From Enterobacter hormaechei subsp. hoffmannii (lineage in GTDB: Bacteria; Pseudomonadota; Gammaproteobacteria; Enterobacterales; Enterobacteriaceae): DNA of 64,000 nt. The position numbers were made by a program, and so were the translations under genes. Of the stretch, positions 34,402-43,443 are shown piece by piece. Under the pieces are notes generated by a model, which ran no database searches, was not told the origin of the DNA, and worked only from the letters and a program-made list of their open reading frames with translations. The first letter of the stretch is position 1. The number at the start of each line of letters is the position of its first letter. Where the stretch lies: the NCBI RefSeq assembly GCF_001729745.1, contig NZ_CP017186.1, forward strand, positions 2,790,001 through 2,854,000. The letters are read 5' to 3'.

Positions 34402-35718
34402 ATGGACTCCACCCTCATCTCCGCTCGCCGCAACGAGGAGACACCTTCGCTTAACCGCGCCCGCCGCGCCGCTTTAGGTAGCTTCGCAGGCGCCGTCGTC
34501 GACTGGTATGACTTTCTGCTCTACGGTATTACCGCTGCGCTGGTCTTTAACCGTGAATTCTTTCCTCAGATCAGCCCCGCCATGGGCACGCTTGCTGCGT
34601 TTGCCACCTTCGGCGTCGGTTTTCTGTTTCGTCCGTTGGGCGGGATAATTTTCGGCCACTTCGGCGATCGCCTTGGCCGTAAGCGCATGCTGATGCTCAC
34701 CGTCTGGATGATGGGCATTGCCACCGCGCTGATCGGTATTTTGCCCTCCTTTGCATCGATTGGCTGGTGGGCCCCGGTGTTGCTGGTGACGCTGCGCGCC
34801 ATTCAGGGCTTTGCCGTCGGCGGCGAATGGGGCGGCGCGGCACTGCTGTCCGTGGAAAGCGCGCCGAAGAACAAGAAAGCGTTCTACAGCAGCGGCGTGC
34901 AGGTAGGTTATGGCGTGGGTCTGCTGCTCTCCACGGGCCTGGTGTCGCTCATAAGCCAGCTCACGACAGACGAGCAGTTCCTGAGCTGGGGCTGGCGTAT
35001 TCCGTTTATCTTCAGCATTGTGCTGGTCGTGGTGGCCCTGTGGATCCGTAACGGCATGGAAGAGTCGGCTGAGTTTGAGCAGCAGCAACGCGTAAAACCG
35101 GTCGCGAAAAAACGGCTGCCGGTGATGGAAGCGCTGGTGCAGCACCCTGGCGCTTTTCTGAAAATTATCGCCCTGCGCCTGTGCGAACTGCTGACGATGT
35201 ATATCGTCACCGCCTTCGCCCTCAACTACTCCACGCAAAACCTCGGCCTGCCGCGGGAATTGTTCCTGAATATTGGCCTGGTGGTGGGCGGGATCAGCTG
35301 CCTGACCATCCCCTGCTTCGCCTGGCTGGCGGATCGCTTTGGCCGTCGACGGGTGTATATCACCGGGGCGCTCATCGGCACACTCAGCGCCTGGCCGTTC
35401 TTTATGGCGCTGGAGGCACAGTCGGTCTTCTGGATTGTCTTCTTCGCGATCATGCTCGCGAACATCGCTCACGATATGGTGGTCTGCGTGCAGCAGCCGA
35501 TGTTTACCGAGCTGTTTGGCGCAAGCTACCGCTACAGCGGCGCGGGCGTGGGATATCAGGTGGCGAGCGTGGTCGGCGGCGGGTTTACGCCGTTTATCGC
35601 CGCCGCGCTGGTGACGTTCTCCGGCGGGAACTGGCATAGCGTGGCGATTTATCTGCTGGCAGGTTGCCTGCTTTCTGCTGCCACCGCCCTGTTGATGAAG
35701 GAAACCGCGCACAGCTGA
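34402..35718 (+). CDS. shiA: Shikimate/H+ symporter ShiA
   Basis: ShiA is a major facilitator permease of the metabolite:proton symporter family that imports shikimate and dehydroshikimate. The 438-residue length equals the E. coli protein and the N-terminus MDSTLISARR also matches. The motif GDRLGRKRML between helices 2 and 3 is intact, as is ADRFGRRRVYITGA between helices 8 and 9. It has its own upstream region (34146-34401). The next gene, amn, follows in the same direction, as in E. coli. Confidence 0.95.
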   Translation: MDSTLISARRNEETPSLNRARRAALGSFAGAVVDWYDFLLYGITAALVFNREFFPQISPAMGTLAAFATFGVGFLFRPLGGIIFGHFGDRLGRKRMLMLTVWMMGIATALIGILPSFASIGWWAPVLLVTLRAIQGFAVGGEWGGAALLSVESAPKNKKAFYSSGVQVGYGVGLLLSTGLVSLISQLTTDEQFLSWGWRIPFIFSIVLVVVALWIRNGMEESAEFEQQQRVKPVAKKRLPVMEALVQHPGAFLKIIALRLCELLTMYIVTAFALNYSTQNLGLPRELFLNIGLVVGGISCLTIPCFAWLADRFGRRRVYITGALIGTLSAWPFFMALEAQSVFWIVFFAIMLANIAHDMVVCVQQPMFTELFGASYRYSGAGVGYQVASVVGGGFTPFIAAALVTFSGGNWHSVAIYLLAGCLLSAATALLMKETAHS

Positions 35719-35794
35719 TCTCCTCACTTTTGTTTCACAGGCGTGTGACATACTATCGGTTATAGCCGCACACCTGTGGAACAAGGAGACAGAC

Positions 35795-37249
35795 ATGAAT
35801 AATAAGGGCTCCAGCCTGACCCCGGCTCAGGCGCTGGAAAAACTCGACGCGCTGTATGAACAGTCCGTCAATGCACTGCGCAGCGCCATCAGTGACTATA
35901 TCGAAACAGGGAAACTTCCCGATGAAAAGGCCAGAACCCAGGGCCTTTTTGTTTATCCATCGCTCTCTGTCACCTGGGACGGCAGCGCCAGCAGCAATCC
36001 GAAAACCCGCGCCTATGCGCGTTTCACCCACTCCGGCTGTTACAGCACGACCATCACGCGTCCTGCGCTGTTCCGCCCCTACCTGGAAGAGCAGCTTACC
36101 CTGCTGTATCAGGATTACGGCGCGCATATCAGCGTTGAACCGTCCCTGCACGAGATCCCTTACCCGTACGTGATAGACGGCTCAGCGCTGACGCTGGATC
36201 GCTCCATGAGCGCGGGACTGACCCGTCATTTCCCGACCACTGAGCTGTCGCAGATTGGCGATGAGACGGCGGACGGGATCTATCACCCGGCAGAGTTTTC
36301 ACCGCTGTCGCACTTTGATGCCCGCCGTGTCGATTTTTCGCTGGCACGCCTGCGCCACTACACCGGCACCCCAGCCGAACATTTCCAGCCGTTCGTACTG
36401 TTTACCAACTACACCCGCTATGTAGACGAATTTGTCCGCTGGGGCTGTAGCCAGATCCTTGACCCGGACAGCCCTTACATCGCTCTCTCCTGCGCGGGCG
36501 GGATCTGGATCACTGCCGAAACCGAAGCACCGGAAGAGGCCATCTCCGACCTGGCATGGAAAAAGCACCAGATGCCCGCCTGGCACCTGGTCACCGCCGA
36601 CGGTCAGGGCATTACGTTGATTAACATCGGCGTTGGCCCGTCGAATGCGAAAACCATCTGCGACCATCTGGCGGTACTGCGCCCGGACGTCTGGCTGATG
36701 ATCGGCCACTGCGGCGGCCTGCGTGAAAGCCAGCTGATTGGTGATTATGTCCTCGCCCACGCTTATCTGCGTGACGACCATGTTCTTGACGCGGTTCTGC
36801 CGCCGGACATTCCTATCCCGAGTATCGCTGAAGTACAGCGCGCCCTGTACGACGCCACCAAAGAGGTGAGCGGCATGCCGGGTGAAGAGGTGAAGCAGCG
36901 CCTGCGTACCGGTACGGTCGTCACCACCGACGATCGTAACTGGGAGCTTCGCTATTCCGCCTCCGCCCTGCGTTTCAATCTCAGCCGTGCGGTCGCGATC
37001 GATATGGAAAGCGCCACCATTGCCGCGCAGGGCTACCGCTTCCGCGTCCCGTACGGCACGCTGCTGTGCGTGTCCGATAAACCGCTGCACGGCGAGATCA
37101 AACTGCCGGGTCAGGCGAACCGTTTCTACGAAGGGGCGATCTCAGAGCACCTTCAGATTGGTATTCGCGCCATCGATTTACTGCGTGCAGAGGGCGACAA
37201 ACTGCATTCCCGTAAGCTGCGCACCTTCAATGAGCCACCGTTTAGGTGA
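35795..37249 (+). CDS. amn: AMP nucleosidase Amn
   Basis: Amn hydrolyses AMP to adenine and ribose 5-phosphate in the cytoplasm and helps set adenylate levels. The 484-residue length equals E. coli Amn, with the N-terminal regulatory domain and the C-terminal nucleoside-phosphorylase fold (GVGPSNAKTICDHLAVLRPD, MIGHCGGLR, AIDMESATIAAQG). The ATG follows AAGGAGA. In E. coli it is phosphate-starvation induced; upstream at 35733-35754 is a stretch with TTTCACA and GTGACAT that loosely recalls a Pho box, but the match is poor. The aminopeptidase gene follows after 15 bases. Confidence 0.96.
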   Translation: MNNKGSSLTPAQALEKLDALYEQSVNALRSAISDYIETGKLPDEKARTQGLFVYPSLSVTWDGSASSNPKTRAYARFTHSGCYSTTITRPALFRPYLEEQLTLLYQDYGAHISVEPSLHEIPYPYVIDGSALTLDRSMSAGLTRHFPTTELSQIGDETADGIYHPAEFSPLSHFDARRVDFSLARLRHYTGTPAEHFQPFVLFTNYTRYVDEFVRWGCSQILDPDSPYIALSCAGGIWITAETEAPEEAISDLAWKKHQMPAWHLVTADGQGITLINIGVGPSNAKTICDHLAVLRPDVWLMIGHCGGLRESQLIGDYVLAHAYLRDDHVLDAVLPPDIPIPSIAEVQRALYDATKEVSGMPGEEVKQRLRTGTVVTTDDRNWELRYSASALRFNLSRAVAIDMESATIAAQGYRFRVPYGTLLCVSDKPLHGEIKLPGQANRFYEGAISEHLQIGIRAIDLLRAEGDKLHSRKLRTFNEPPFR

Positions 37250-37264
37250 TACTAAGGACACAAT

Positions 37265-39037
37265 ATGCACACCACATCACCGCTTACGGCCCTGCGCCAG
37301 TGGCTACAGGACAATCAGCTCGACGGGATGATTGTGCCGCGCGCCGATGCCTGGCAGAGCGAATCTTGCGCACCGTATGATGCAAAGCTGGCCTGGCTGA
37401 CGGGCTTTGACGGCTCGGCGGGGCTTGCGCTGGTACTGAAAGACAGAGCGCTGCTGTTTGTTGACGGACGCTATCAGGTTCAGGCCCGCGTACAGGTCAA
37501 TCTCCACGAGGTGGAGATCCACCATCTGCACAACGAGCCGCTGGCCGAGTGGCTGGCGAAAAACGTTGCGGCCGGCACGCGCATCGGCTTTGATACGCTG
37601 CTGATGACCAATGCAGAGTTTACGCGGCTCTCGGCCACGCCGTGCGAACTGGTACCGCTCGCGCGCTCTCCGTTCGATACCCTCTGGGTTGACCGCCCTG
37701 CCGCCCCCGCAGGGCTTATCCGCGAGATGCCTGTAGACATCAGCGGCGAAAGCAGCGCCGCCAAACGCCAGCGCGCCGCCGCCGTGCTTGCAGAGCACCG
37801 CGCGGATTATCTGGCCGTTACCCTGCCGGACAATATCGCCTGGCTGCTGAACGTGCGGGGCTCAGATATCCCCTTTTGCCCGGTGCCTCTGTCGTTTGCC
37901 CTGCTGAGCCGCGAGGGTGCGGTGGAATGGTTTGTGGATGATAGCAAGCTGAATGCGCTGCCGGATGCCGTGCGGAACGCCTTCACGATTGCGCCCCAGG
38001 AGGCCTTTATCCCGCGCTGTAGGCAGCTTGCGCAGGGTAAGCGGGTCATGATCGATCCCGATTCCGCACCGGTGGCGTTACGCTTTGCGGTTGAACCTCA
38101 GGGGGAAATTATCTGGCAGACCGACCCGATCACCCTGATGAAAGCTACGAAAAACCCGGTGGAGCTGGCGGGCTATCGTGAATGCCATCACCAGGACGGT
38201 GCGGCATGGGTGAATTTCCTGGCCTGGCTGAGCCGGGAAGTTACTCAGCGAGCCGCGTCGGGAATGCCGCTGACCGAGCTTGACGTGCAGGCGAAACAGC
38301 TTGCGTTCCGCCTGCAACAGCCTGGCTTTGTCGAGCCGAGTTTCGCCACCATTTCCGCTTCCGCGAGTAACGCGGCGATGTGCCATTACCACTCAAGCGA
38401 GGCCAGCAACAAGCCCATCGGCCACGACCACTTTTACCTGAATGATTCCGGGGGGCAGTACCGCAACGGCACCACGGACGCGACGCGTACCCTGGCCTGG
38501 GGAAAGGTCGATCCACAGCAGCGTTTGCACTACACCGCTGTGCTTAAAGGCTTCCTGTCGCTGATTACCCTTCAGTTCCCGTCCGGCACTCAGGGGCACC
38601 AGCTGGATGCCTTTGCGCGCCGTCCGCTGTGGGAGTTGGGACTGGATTACGACCACGGCACCGGGCATGGCGTAGGGCATCAGCTTCTGATCCACGAGAA
38701 CCCGCACCGTTTTGCGCAAAAGGTCAACCCGTGGCCGCTGGTGGCGGGCAATATTATGACCATTGAGCCGGGTTACTACCTGGGCGATAGCCACGGTATT
38801 CGCATTGAAAACCAGGTGGAGATTGTCGAAAGCCGTCCGGGATTTTGTAAGTTTGCCTCGCTGACGCTGATCCCAATCGATTTAAGCCAGGTGGAGCTGC
38901 ATCTGTTGAGCGAGTCAGAAAAACAGTGGCTGGATGAGTACCACCAGCAGGTACGAGAGGCGCTTTCACCCCGGGTGGACAGCGATGCGCGGCCGTGGCT
39001 GGTGGAGGCAACGGCGCCAATACGTGTGAACCGGTAG
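37265..39037 (+). CDS. Xaa-Pro aminopeptidase (M24B, aminopeptidase P type)
   Basis: A 590-residue three-domain aminopeptidase P, longer than PepP (441) and like the eukaryotic cytosolic type (XPNPEP1). Two creatinase-like N-terminal domains precede the pita-bread domain, which holds the metal ligands: the Asp pair in LNDSGGQYRNGTTDATRT, the His in GTGHGVGHQLLIHE, and the two Glu in TIEPGYYL and IENQVEIVE. It cleaves the first residue from peptides with proline second, in the cytoplasm. It lies 15 bases after amn and may be cotranscribed. In K-12 this position after amn holds yeeN. Confidence 0.93.
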   Translation: MHTTSPLTALRQWLQDNQLDGMIVPRADAWQSESCAPYDAKLAWLTGFDGSAGLALVLKDRALLFVDGRYQVQARVQVNLHEVEIHHLHNEPLAEWLAKNVAAGTRIGFDTLLMTNAEFTRLSATPCELVPLARSPFDTLWVDRPAAPAGLIREMPVDISGESSAAKRQRAAAVLAEHRADYLAVTLPDNIAWLLNVRGSDIPFCPVPLSFALLSREGAVEWFVDDSKLNALPDAVRNAFTIAPQEAFIPRCRQLAQGKRVMIDPDSAPVALRFAVEPQGEIIWQTDPITLMKATKNPVELAGYRECHHQDGAAWVNFLAWLSREVTQRAASGMPLTELDVQAKQLAFRLQQPGFVEPSFATISASASNAAMCHYHSSEASNKPIGHDHFYLNDSGGQYRNGTTDATRTLAWGKVDPQQRLHYTAVLKGFLSLITLQFPSGTQGHQLDAFARRPLWELGLDYDHGTGHGVGHQLLIHENPHRFAQKVNPWPLVAGNIMTIEPGYYLGDSHGIRIENQVEIVESRPGFCKFASLTLIPIDLSQVELHLLSESEKQWLDEYHQQVREALSPRVDSDARPWLVEATAPIRVNR

Positions 39038-39047
39038 TGCGACTTTT

Positions 39048-39124
39048 GCCGGGTGGTGGCTTCGCCTTACCCGGCCTACGATTCGATGTTTTTGTAGGTC
39101 GGGTAAGGCGAAGCCACCACCCGA
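39048..39124. repeat. BIME (two facing REP units)
   Basis: The units GCCGGGTGGTGGCTTCG...CCGGCCTAC and GTAGGTCGGGTAAGGCG...CACCCGAC face each other around a short AT-rich spacer and can form a long hairpin. It lies between the aminopeptidase stop and the tRNA terminator. Confidence 0.85.
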
Positions 39125-39145
39125 CAATTTTACTGAACGCAGCAA

Positions 39146-39176
39146 AGCAAAAAGCCTGCTTTAAAAGCAGGCTTTT
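39146..39176 (-). terminator. Terminator of tRNA-Asn copy 3
   Basis: Read on the minus strand, AAAAGCCTGCTT and AAGCAGGCTTTTTGC form the same Rho-independent terminator seen at the other copies. Confidence 0.85.
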
Positions 39177-39182
39177 CAAATT

Positions 39183-39258
39183 TGGCTCCTCTGACTGGAC
39201 TCGAACCAGTGACATACGGATTAACAGTCCGCCGTTCTACCGACTGAACTACAGAGGA
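39183..39258 (-). tRNA. tRNA-Asn(GTT), copy 3
   Basis: Identical in all 76 bases to the other copies but on the minus strand. Its promoter (39277-39305) has TTGACA and TAATAT spaced 17 bases apart on the minus strand and a GCGCC discriminator. It lies downstream of yeeO on the same strand, as asnW does in K-12. Confidence 0.99.
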
Positions 39259-39276
39259 ATCGTGTGAACGGGGCGC

Positions 39277-39305
39277 ATATTATCGATGCGCCCTGAGGAT
39301 GTCAA
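39277..39305 (-). promoter_or_regulatory. Promoter of the third tRNA-Asn
   Basis: Minus-strand TTGACA (39300-39305) and TAATAT (39277-39282), 17-base spacing, followed by GCGCC. Confidence 0.8.
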
Positions 39306-39361
39306 AGGGTGAATGCAGATTTTCAATCGTTTGCCGATTTATTCTCCACTTCGCACATTTG

Positions 39362-40813
39362 TCAGGCACTTGCCGTTTCCGAAACCTCCTGCTCCGGTTT
39401 TTTTCGCGGATATTTCCACAGCCAGCGTCCGCTCACCATGCGCCAGTAGAACAGCACGCCGCGCACGGCCCAGTCAAGGAACATCCCCAGCCAGACGCCG
39501 ACAACGCCCATACCTAACATTACCCCCAGCGTGTAGCCCGCCACGACGCGGCAGCCCCACATGCCGAGCATGGAGACCCACATCGCAAACCGGGCATCGC
39601 GCGCCCCTTTCAGCCCGGCAGGAAGTACCCAGGACGCGGCCCAAATTGGCATAAACGCCGCGTTGAGCCAAATCAGCACCTTCACGACCTCTTTCACGTC
39701 ATTTTCGTGCGTATAGAACGAGGCCATCAGCCCGGCTAAAGGCGCAGTTCCCCACGCAATCGCCGTCAGTCCAATGGTTGAAAGCCAGAAGACATGCCGA
39801 AGCTGCCGTTCCGCCTGCCCTATCTGCCCCTTTCCGAGGCGTCTGCCGGTGATGATCGTCGACGCCGATCCCAGTGCGTTTCCGGGCAGGTTAATGAGCG
39901 AGGCGATGGAAAAAGCAATAAAGTTGCCGGCGATGACGTCTGTTCCCATCCCGGCAACAAACATCTGCGTCAGCAGTTTCCCACCGTTAAACAACACGGA
40001 TTCGATGCTGGCCGGAATCCCGATCCCCATCACTTCCCAGATAATGGCGAAGTTAAGCGGACGGAAATAGCTTTTAAGCGTCAGGCGCAGCGATGGCGTA
40101 ATTCCCGCCATCAGTACGCCGATTATCGCCGCCGCACCAATATAGCGGGAAATGGTCAGCCCTAATCCCGCGCCGACAAAGCCCAGCCCCTCCCAGGAAA
40201 AGACGCCGTAAATCAAAACGCTGCTGATAATGATGTTCAGGATGTTCATGCCGCCGTTTATTAACAGCGGAATTTTGGTATTCCCTGCGCCACGAAGCGC
40301 ACCGCTACCAATCAGCGCGATGGCAGCCGCCGGATAGCTCAGCACCGTCATTTCCAGATAGGTGAGCGCCAGGTCCTTCACTTCACCTGTCGCTTCACCC
40401 GCGACGATGTCGATAATTTCTTTGCCGTAATAATGGATAACCGCCGCCAGGATGATCGAAAAGAGGGTCATGATCATCAGCGACTGTCTGGCCGCCTCCC
40501 GGGCGCGTTTTGGATCGAGTTTTCCAAGACTAAACGCCACCACTACCGTTGTACCGAGATCGATAGCGGCAAAGAAGGACATCACAACCATGTTGAAACT
40601 GTCCGCCAGCCCTACTCCGGCCATGGCTTCTTTACCGAGCCAGCTCACCAGGAAGGTGCTTAACACCCCCATCAACAGGACGCAGGTATTCTCCAGGAAA
40701 ATAGGCACAGCAAGGGGGGTGATTTCACGCCAGAACAGAACTCGATAACTCTTACGTTTTGCATACCAGGGCGTGCGCATAATCGCCTGGCGCAGGGGTG
40801 CGGTGACGTTCAA
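39362..40813 (-). CDS. yeeO: MATE-family exporter YeeO
   Basis: YeeO is a multidrug and toxic-compound extrusion protein with twelve membrane helices; the E. coli protein exports flavins and some dipeptides. From PWYAKRKSYRVLFWREITPLAVPIFLENT (spread over residues 14-42) onward it closely follows K-12 YeeO. The start is uncertain: the frame opens at TTG 40813 behind AAGG, and ATG 40780 is an alternative, giving 483 or 472 residues. The annotated K-12 protein is longer at the N-terminus. It is flanked by two tRNA-Asn genes in opposite orientation. Confidence 0.92.
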   Translation of the reverse strand: MNVTAPLRQAIMRTPWYAKRKSYRVLFWREITPLAVPIFLENTCVLLMGVLSTFLVSWLGKEAMAGVGLADSFNMVVMSFFAAIDLGTTVVVAFSLGKLDPKRAREAARQSLMIMTLFSIILAAVIHYYGKEIIDIVAGEATGEVKDLALTYLEMTVLSYPAAAIALIGSGALRGAGNTKIPLLINGGMNILNIIISSVLIYGVFSWEGLGFVGAGLGLTISRYIGAAAIIGVLMAGITPSLRLTLKSYFRPLNFAIIWEVMGIGIPASIESVLFNGGKLLTQMFVAGMGTDVIAGNFIAFSIASLINLPGNALGSASTIITGRRLGKGQIGQAERQLRHVFWLSTIGLTAIAWGTAPLAGLMASFYTHENDVKEVVKVLIWLNAAFMPIWAASWVLPAGLKGARDARFAMWVSMLGMWGCRVVAGYTLGVMLGMGVVGVWLGMFLDWAVRGVLFYWRMVSGRWLWKYPRKKPEQEVSETASA

Positions 40814-40962
40814 AATGGGCCTTAACGAGAAAGTTGAAACTCCATTTCAAATGATGGGGCAGAAATGCGTATCCTGCAAAGTATTTTCCATAAAATTATG
40901 TTTGGATTTACAACAAAATGACGACAGAATCATCAAACAATCACTTTTGCCTGAGATCAGGT

Positions 40963-40990
40963 TTGACAAAAGTTTTTTCGCCGCTAAGAT
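40963..40990 (+). promoter_or_regulatory. Promoter of the fourth tRNA-Asn
   Basis: TTGACA (40963-40968) and TAAGAT (40985-40990) with 16-base spacing. Its -10 and flanks differ from the other three copies, which share TAATAT and GCGCC. Confidence 0.7.
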
Positions 40991-41006
40991 AAGCCTCCAC
41001 AACGAT

Positions 41007-41082
41007 TCCTCTGTAGTTCAGTCGGTAGAACGGCGGACTGTTAATCCGTATGTCACTGGTTCGAGTCCAGTCAGAGGAGCCA
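41007..41082 (+). tRNA. tRNA-Asn(GTT), copy 4
   Basis: Identical in all 76 bases to the other three copies, with anticodon GTT and encoded CCA. It lies upstream of yeeO on the opposite strand, where K-12 has asnU, but is followed here by tmaR rather than cbl. Confidence 0.99.
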
Positions 41083-41086
41083 AATT

Positions 41087-41118
41087 AAAAAAGCCTGCTT
41101 TTAGAGCAGGCTTTTTGC
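41087..41118 (+). terminator. Terminator of tRNA-Asn copy 4
   Basis: Arms AAGCCTGCT and AGCAGGCTT with a TTTTT run. Confidence 0.85.
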
Positions 41119-41138
41119 TTTTCTGCGCCACGTAAATT

Positions 41139-41205
41139 GTCGGGTGGCGCTACGCTTACCCGACCTACGGTCTTGCAGGCCCGGTAAGCGCAGCGCCACC
41201 GGGCA
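41139..41205. repeat. BIME (two facing REP units)
   Basis: TCGGGTGGCGCTACGCTTACCC and its facing partner GGTAAGCGCAGCGCCACCGGG lie between the tRNA terminator and the tmaR stop codon, abutting but not entering that gene. Confidence 0.8.
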
Positions 41206-41218
41206 ACAGAGTGTGCGA

Positions 41219-41554
41219 TTACTCGCCTTTAGCGTCGACGTTTTTGATTTCGCCCATCACTTTCAGCTTTTTGGAGATGTCGCGACGCTCTTTGGACAGC
41301 TCAGCGTTTTTGATGATGTAGTCATCAACGCGATCTTCATAATCGCTCTTCATGCTGGCGATGATGCCCTGAATGGCTTCAACGCTCATACCTGGCTTGA
41401 TGTAGTCGCTCAGGTTGTCCAGCAGCAGGACACGTTTCTGGTTGTCACGGATCTTCTTCTCTACGTCCTGGATTTCGCGCTGTAGCTTGTTTTTGCGGCG
41501 GAACAGGCGGACGAACTCCAGAACATCCTGGAACGAAGGCTTGGTAGTTTCCAT
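41219..41554 (-). CDS. tmaR: Pole-localizer protein TmaR (YeeX, DUF496)
   Basis: This 111-residue coiled-coil protein is close to E. coli YeeX/TmaR (109 residues), which clusters at a cell pole and controls localisation and activity of PTS enzyme I. It is highly charged and largely helical, with heptad-like segments at about residues 18-45 and 80-100. The start [20 protein letters not shown] matches the family. It is monocistronic and lies between a BIME and yeeA. Confidence 0.95.
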   Translation of the reverse strand: METTKPSFQDVLEFVRLFRRKNKLQREIQDVEKKIRDNQKRVLLLDNLSDYIKPGMSVEAIQGIIASMKSDYEDRVDDYIIKNAELSKERRDISKKLKVMGEIKNVDAKGE

Positions 41555-41701
41555 TTTTACACCCCTGATAATGTGAGATTCGGATTCGTTAAAGCAACCG
41601 TTTTAACAGACAGCGGCTGCGAATGACAATGAGTATATCGTTTAAAACCATCATAAACCTAATTGTTGCTGAATCGAAGCAGCAGGCATCACATACGCTT
41701 T

Positions 41702-42760
41702 TTATTTGCGCAGTGCCCGGCAAATCAGCTGCGATAACAACTCCAGCTGTCGCGCCAGCTCCATACTCAGCCAGACATAGCCGTGGATGGGCGTTTCCGA
41801 CACATTGTCGCCCTGACGCTCATTCATCAGCTGTTTGAGCTCGATGACGATGTCATTCAGCCGCTCGCTGTTCGCCCGTATCGGCTGTGGGTTACCTTCG
41901 TAAAGTGCATGAGCGATGGTCAGCAGGGTCTGTTGCGTCATCTGCTGCGTCTCTTTCAGCGTATGCGCGTTGAGCATCAGAAGATGGCTGGGGCGTGAGG
42001 CCCAGTGGGCATTGATTTGCAGTTCAAGCATACAGACCAGATTACGGCTGACCGTTTGAATGGCTTCAAAAATGGCTTTCTGGATATGCGTCTCTTTGCT
42101 TGCCGGGGTAATTAACCCGCGCATTTTGACCACATCATTAAGGATTTTTTGCAGGTGCTTTTCCAGCCGCGGACGCTCAATCAGATTCGGCGAAAACCCG
42201 GCCTGGTAAACCCGGTTAAATGCCGTGACGTAGTTTGCCATCTGAATGCGCCAGTGCAGGAAGGCGCGCTGCGGCCAGATGCCGGTAAACAGCATGGCGA
42301 GCAACGAGCCGAGGATCACGTCCCCGCTTCGCCACAATGCGGTGGTCATATCGCCCGCCGGTGCGCCGACCACTACCGCGAGCGTAATGCCAATCAGCAG
42401 CGCCTGATACGGTTTCTTGCCGAGGGCCAGCCATCCGCAAAGAAACATCGCCACCGCACACCACAGCAACATGAACGGAAATGAAATTAGCTCCAGCTTC
42501 AGGGCGATAAGCCCAAGCGCCGAGCCTAAAACGGTACCGCCTATGCGTTCGAAAGCGCGAGGGACCACGTTCCCCCAGAATGAGATCGGCCCCATCACCA
42601 CCACCAGCGTGATCAGCGGCCACGTTCCTTCCGGGATATCCAGCAAACGAACCAGTACGAAGGTCAGCACAAACGCCAGCGCAATGCGGCAACCGTGCAC
42701 CACGCGATAATGTTTGTATAACCGAATTTCAAAAGGGGTTAATGACTTGTCGGGGCGCAC
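41702..42760 (-). CDS. yeeA: FUSC-family inner-membrane protein YeeA
   Basis: A 352-residue member of the aromatic-acid-exporter-like FUSC family: six hydrophobic segments in the first 180 residues (RIALAFVLTFVLVRLL, ISFWGNVVPRAFERIGGTVL) and a soluble helical C-terminal half. I chose GTG 42760 (VRPDKSLTPFE) because it yields exactly the E. coli YeeA length and has GGAG six to seven bases upstream; the frame continues to 42790. The physiological substrate is unknown; relatives export p-hydroxybenzoate or other aromatic acids. Confidence 0.92.
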   Translation of the reverse strand: MRPDKSLTPFEIRLYKHYRVVHGCRIALAFVLTFVLVRLLDIPEGTWPLITLVVVMGPISFWGNVVPRAFERIGGTVLGSALGLIALKLELISFPFMLLWCAVAMFLCGWLALGKKPYQALLIGITLAVVVGAPAGDMTTALWRSGDVILGSLLAMLFTGIWPQRAFLHWRIQMANYVTAFNRVYQAGFSPNLIERPRLEKHLQKILNDVVKMRGLITPASKETHIQKAIFEAIQTVSRNLVCMLELQINAHWASRPSHLLMLNAHTLKETQQMTQQTLLTIAHALYEGNPQPIRANSERLNDIVIELKQLMNERQGDNVSETPIHGYVWLSMELARQLELLSQLICRALRK

Positions 42761-42851
42761 ACCCGTCTCCAGCTCTACGGCAAACCACAATTGTACTGTG
42801 TTTTCAGCCGGGTGGATCGCGCCCGGCTGAAAAACCCTGCGTTTCGCAGGA

Positions 42852-43325
42852 TTATCCCACTTTGTGCTCTACCGGTACAAACATCTCAATATCCCAGTAG
42901 CCGTCAGCATTGCCATCGTTCAGATAGCGTTCGAAGCAGGGTTTTGGCGCAATCTGGAATTTGCTGTCTTCCAGCAGGGAGTTGAAGAACTGATACCATG
43001 GGGTGGCGAAATCATGATTTTCGACGCGCGCGGCGGCAATAGCATACTCTCCGGCAGCAATTTCGGTCAGCATTACCCCTTCGCTGTTATCAGGGATAGT
43101 GAAATCGTCCGCTACCGTTACGGCGGTAACGCAGCGAAGCTTTTCCGCCGGCACGTCATCCGGATTGTCATAATAAACGGCCACCCACTCCTGCGGCTGA
43201 ATATGACGTCCATCTACCCACATAACCAGCTGTTCAAATCCCTGCTTGACCGTCTTTTCCCACGGCCCCACGAGATGAAAGCCAGCGATCGTACGTTTCT
43301 GTTGCTGCCTGATGCTGTAGTCCAT
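42852..43325 (-). CDS. sbmC: DNA gyrase inhibitor SbmC (GyrI)
   Basis: SbmC is a GyrI-like cytoplasmic protein that inhibits DNA gyrase and protects against microcin B17 and some alkylating agents. The 157-residue length from ATG 43325 ([12 protein letters not shown]) equals E. coli SbmC, and the sequence follows it throughout, for example [18 protein letters not shown] and [10 protein letters not shown] LexA box stands directly upstream (43341-43360), so SOS induction is expected, as known in E. coli. Confidence 0.95.
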   Translation of the reverse strand: MDYSIRQQQKRTIAGFHLVGPWEKTVKQGFEQLVMWVDGRHIQPQEWVAVYYDNPDDVPAEKLRCVTAVTVADDFTIPDNSEGVMLTEIAAGEYAIAAARVENHDFATPWYQFFNSLLEDSKFQIAPKPCFERYLNDGNADGYWDIEMFVPVEHKVG

Positions 43326-43340
43326 GCTGCCTCCGTTTAT

Positions 43341-43360
43341 TACTGTATATATATACACTA
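43341..43360. promoter_or_regulatory. LexA box upstream of sbmC
   Basis: TACTGTATATATATACACTA differs from the palindromic LexA consensus TACTGTATATATATACAGTA at one base. It lies 16 bases upstream of the sbmC start codon, so it overlaps the promoter. Confidence 0.9.
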
Positions 43361-43443
43361 TAAAGCAGAATCGAGATTATCGGCAAACCAGGAGTGTTTA
43401 TTATGTGAGCAGACTCGCAACACTGCCAGTCTGCCCGAAAAGG

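Noticed and set aside
35733..35754. Pho box upstream of amn
   Set aside because: amn is a known Pho gene in E. coli, but the seven-base repeats here match CTGTCAT poorly (five and two of seven).
34474..35796. Minus-strand open frame of 440 codons opposite shiA
   Set aside because: shiA on the plus strand is a clear homologue over its full length; the antisense frame has low-complexity composition rich in His, Gln and Arg.
21160..41118. Repeated 76-base units seen at four places, as a possible CRISPR or mobile repeat
   Set aside because: They are tRNA-Asn genes with promoters and terminators, far apart and not in an array.
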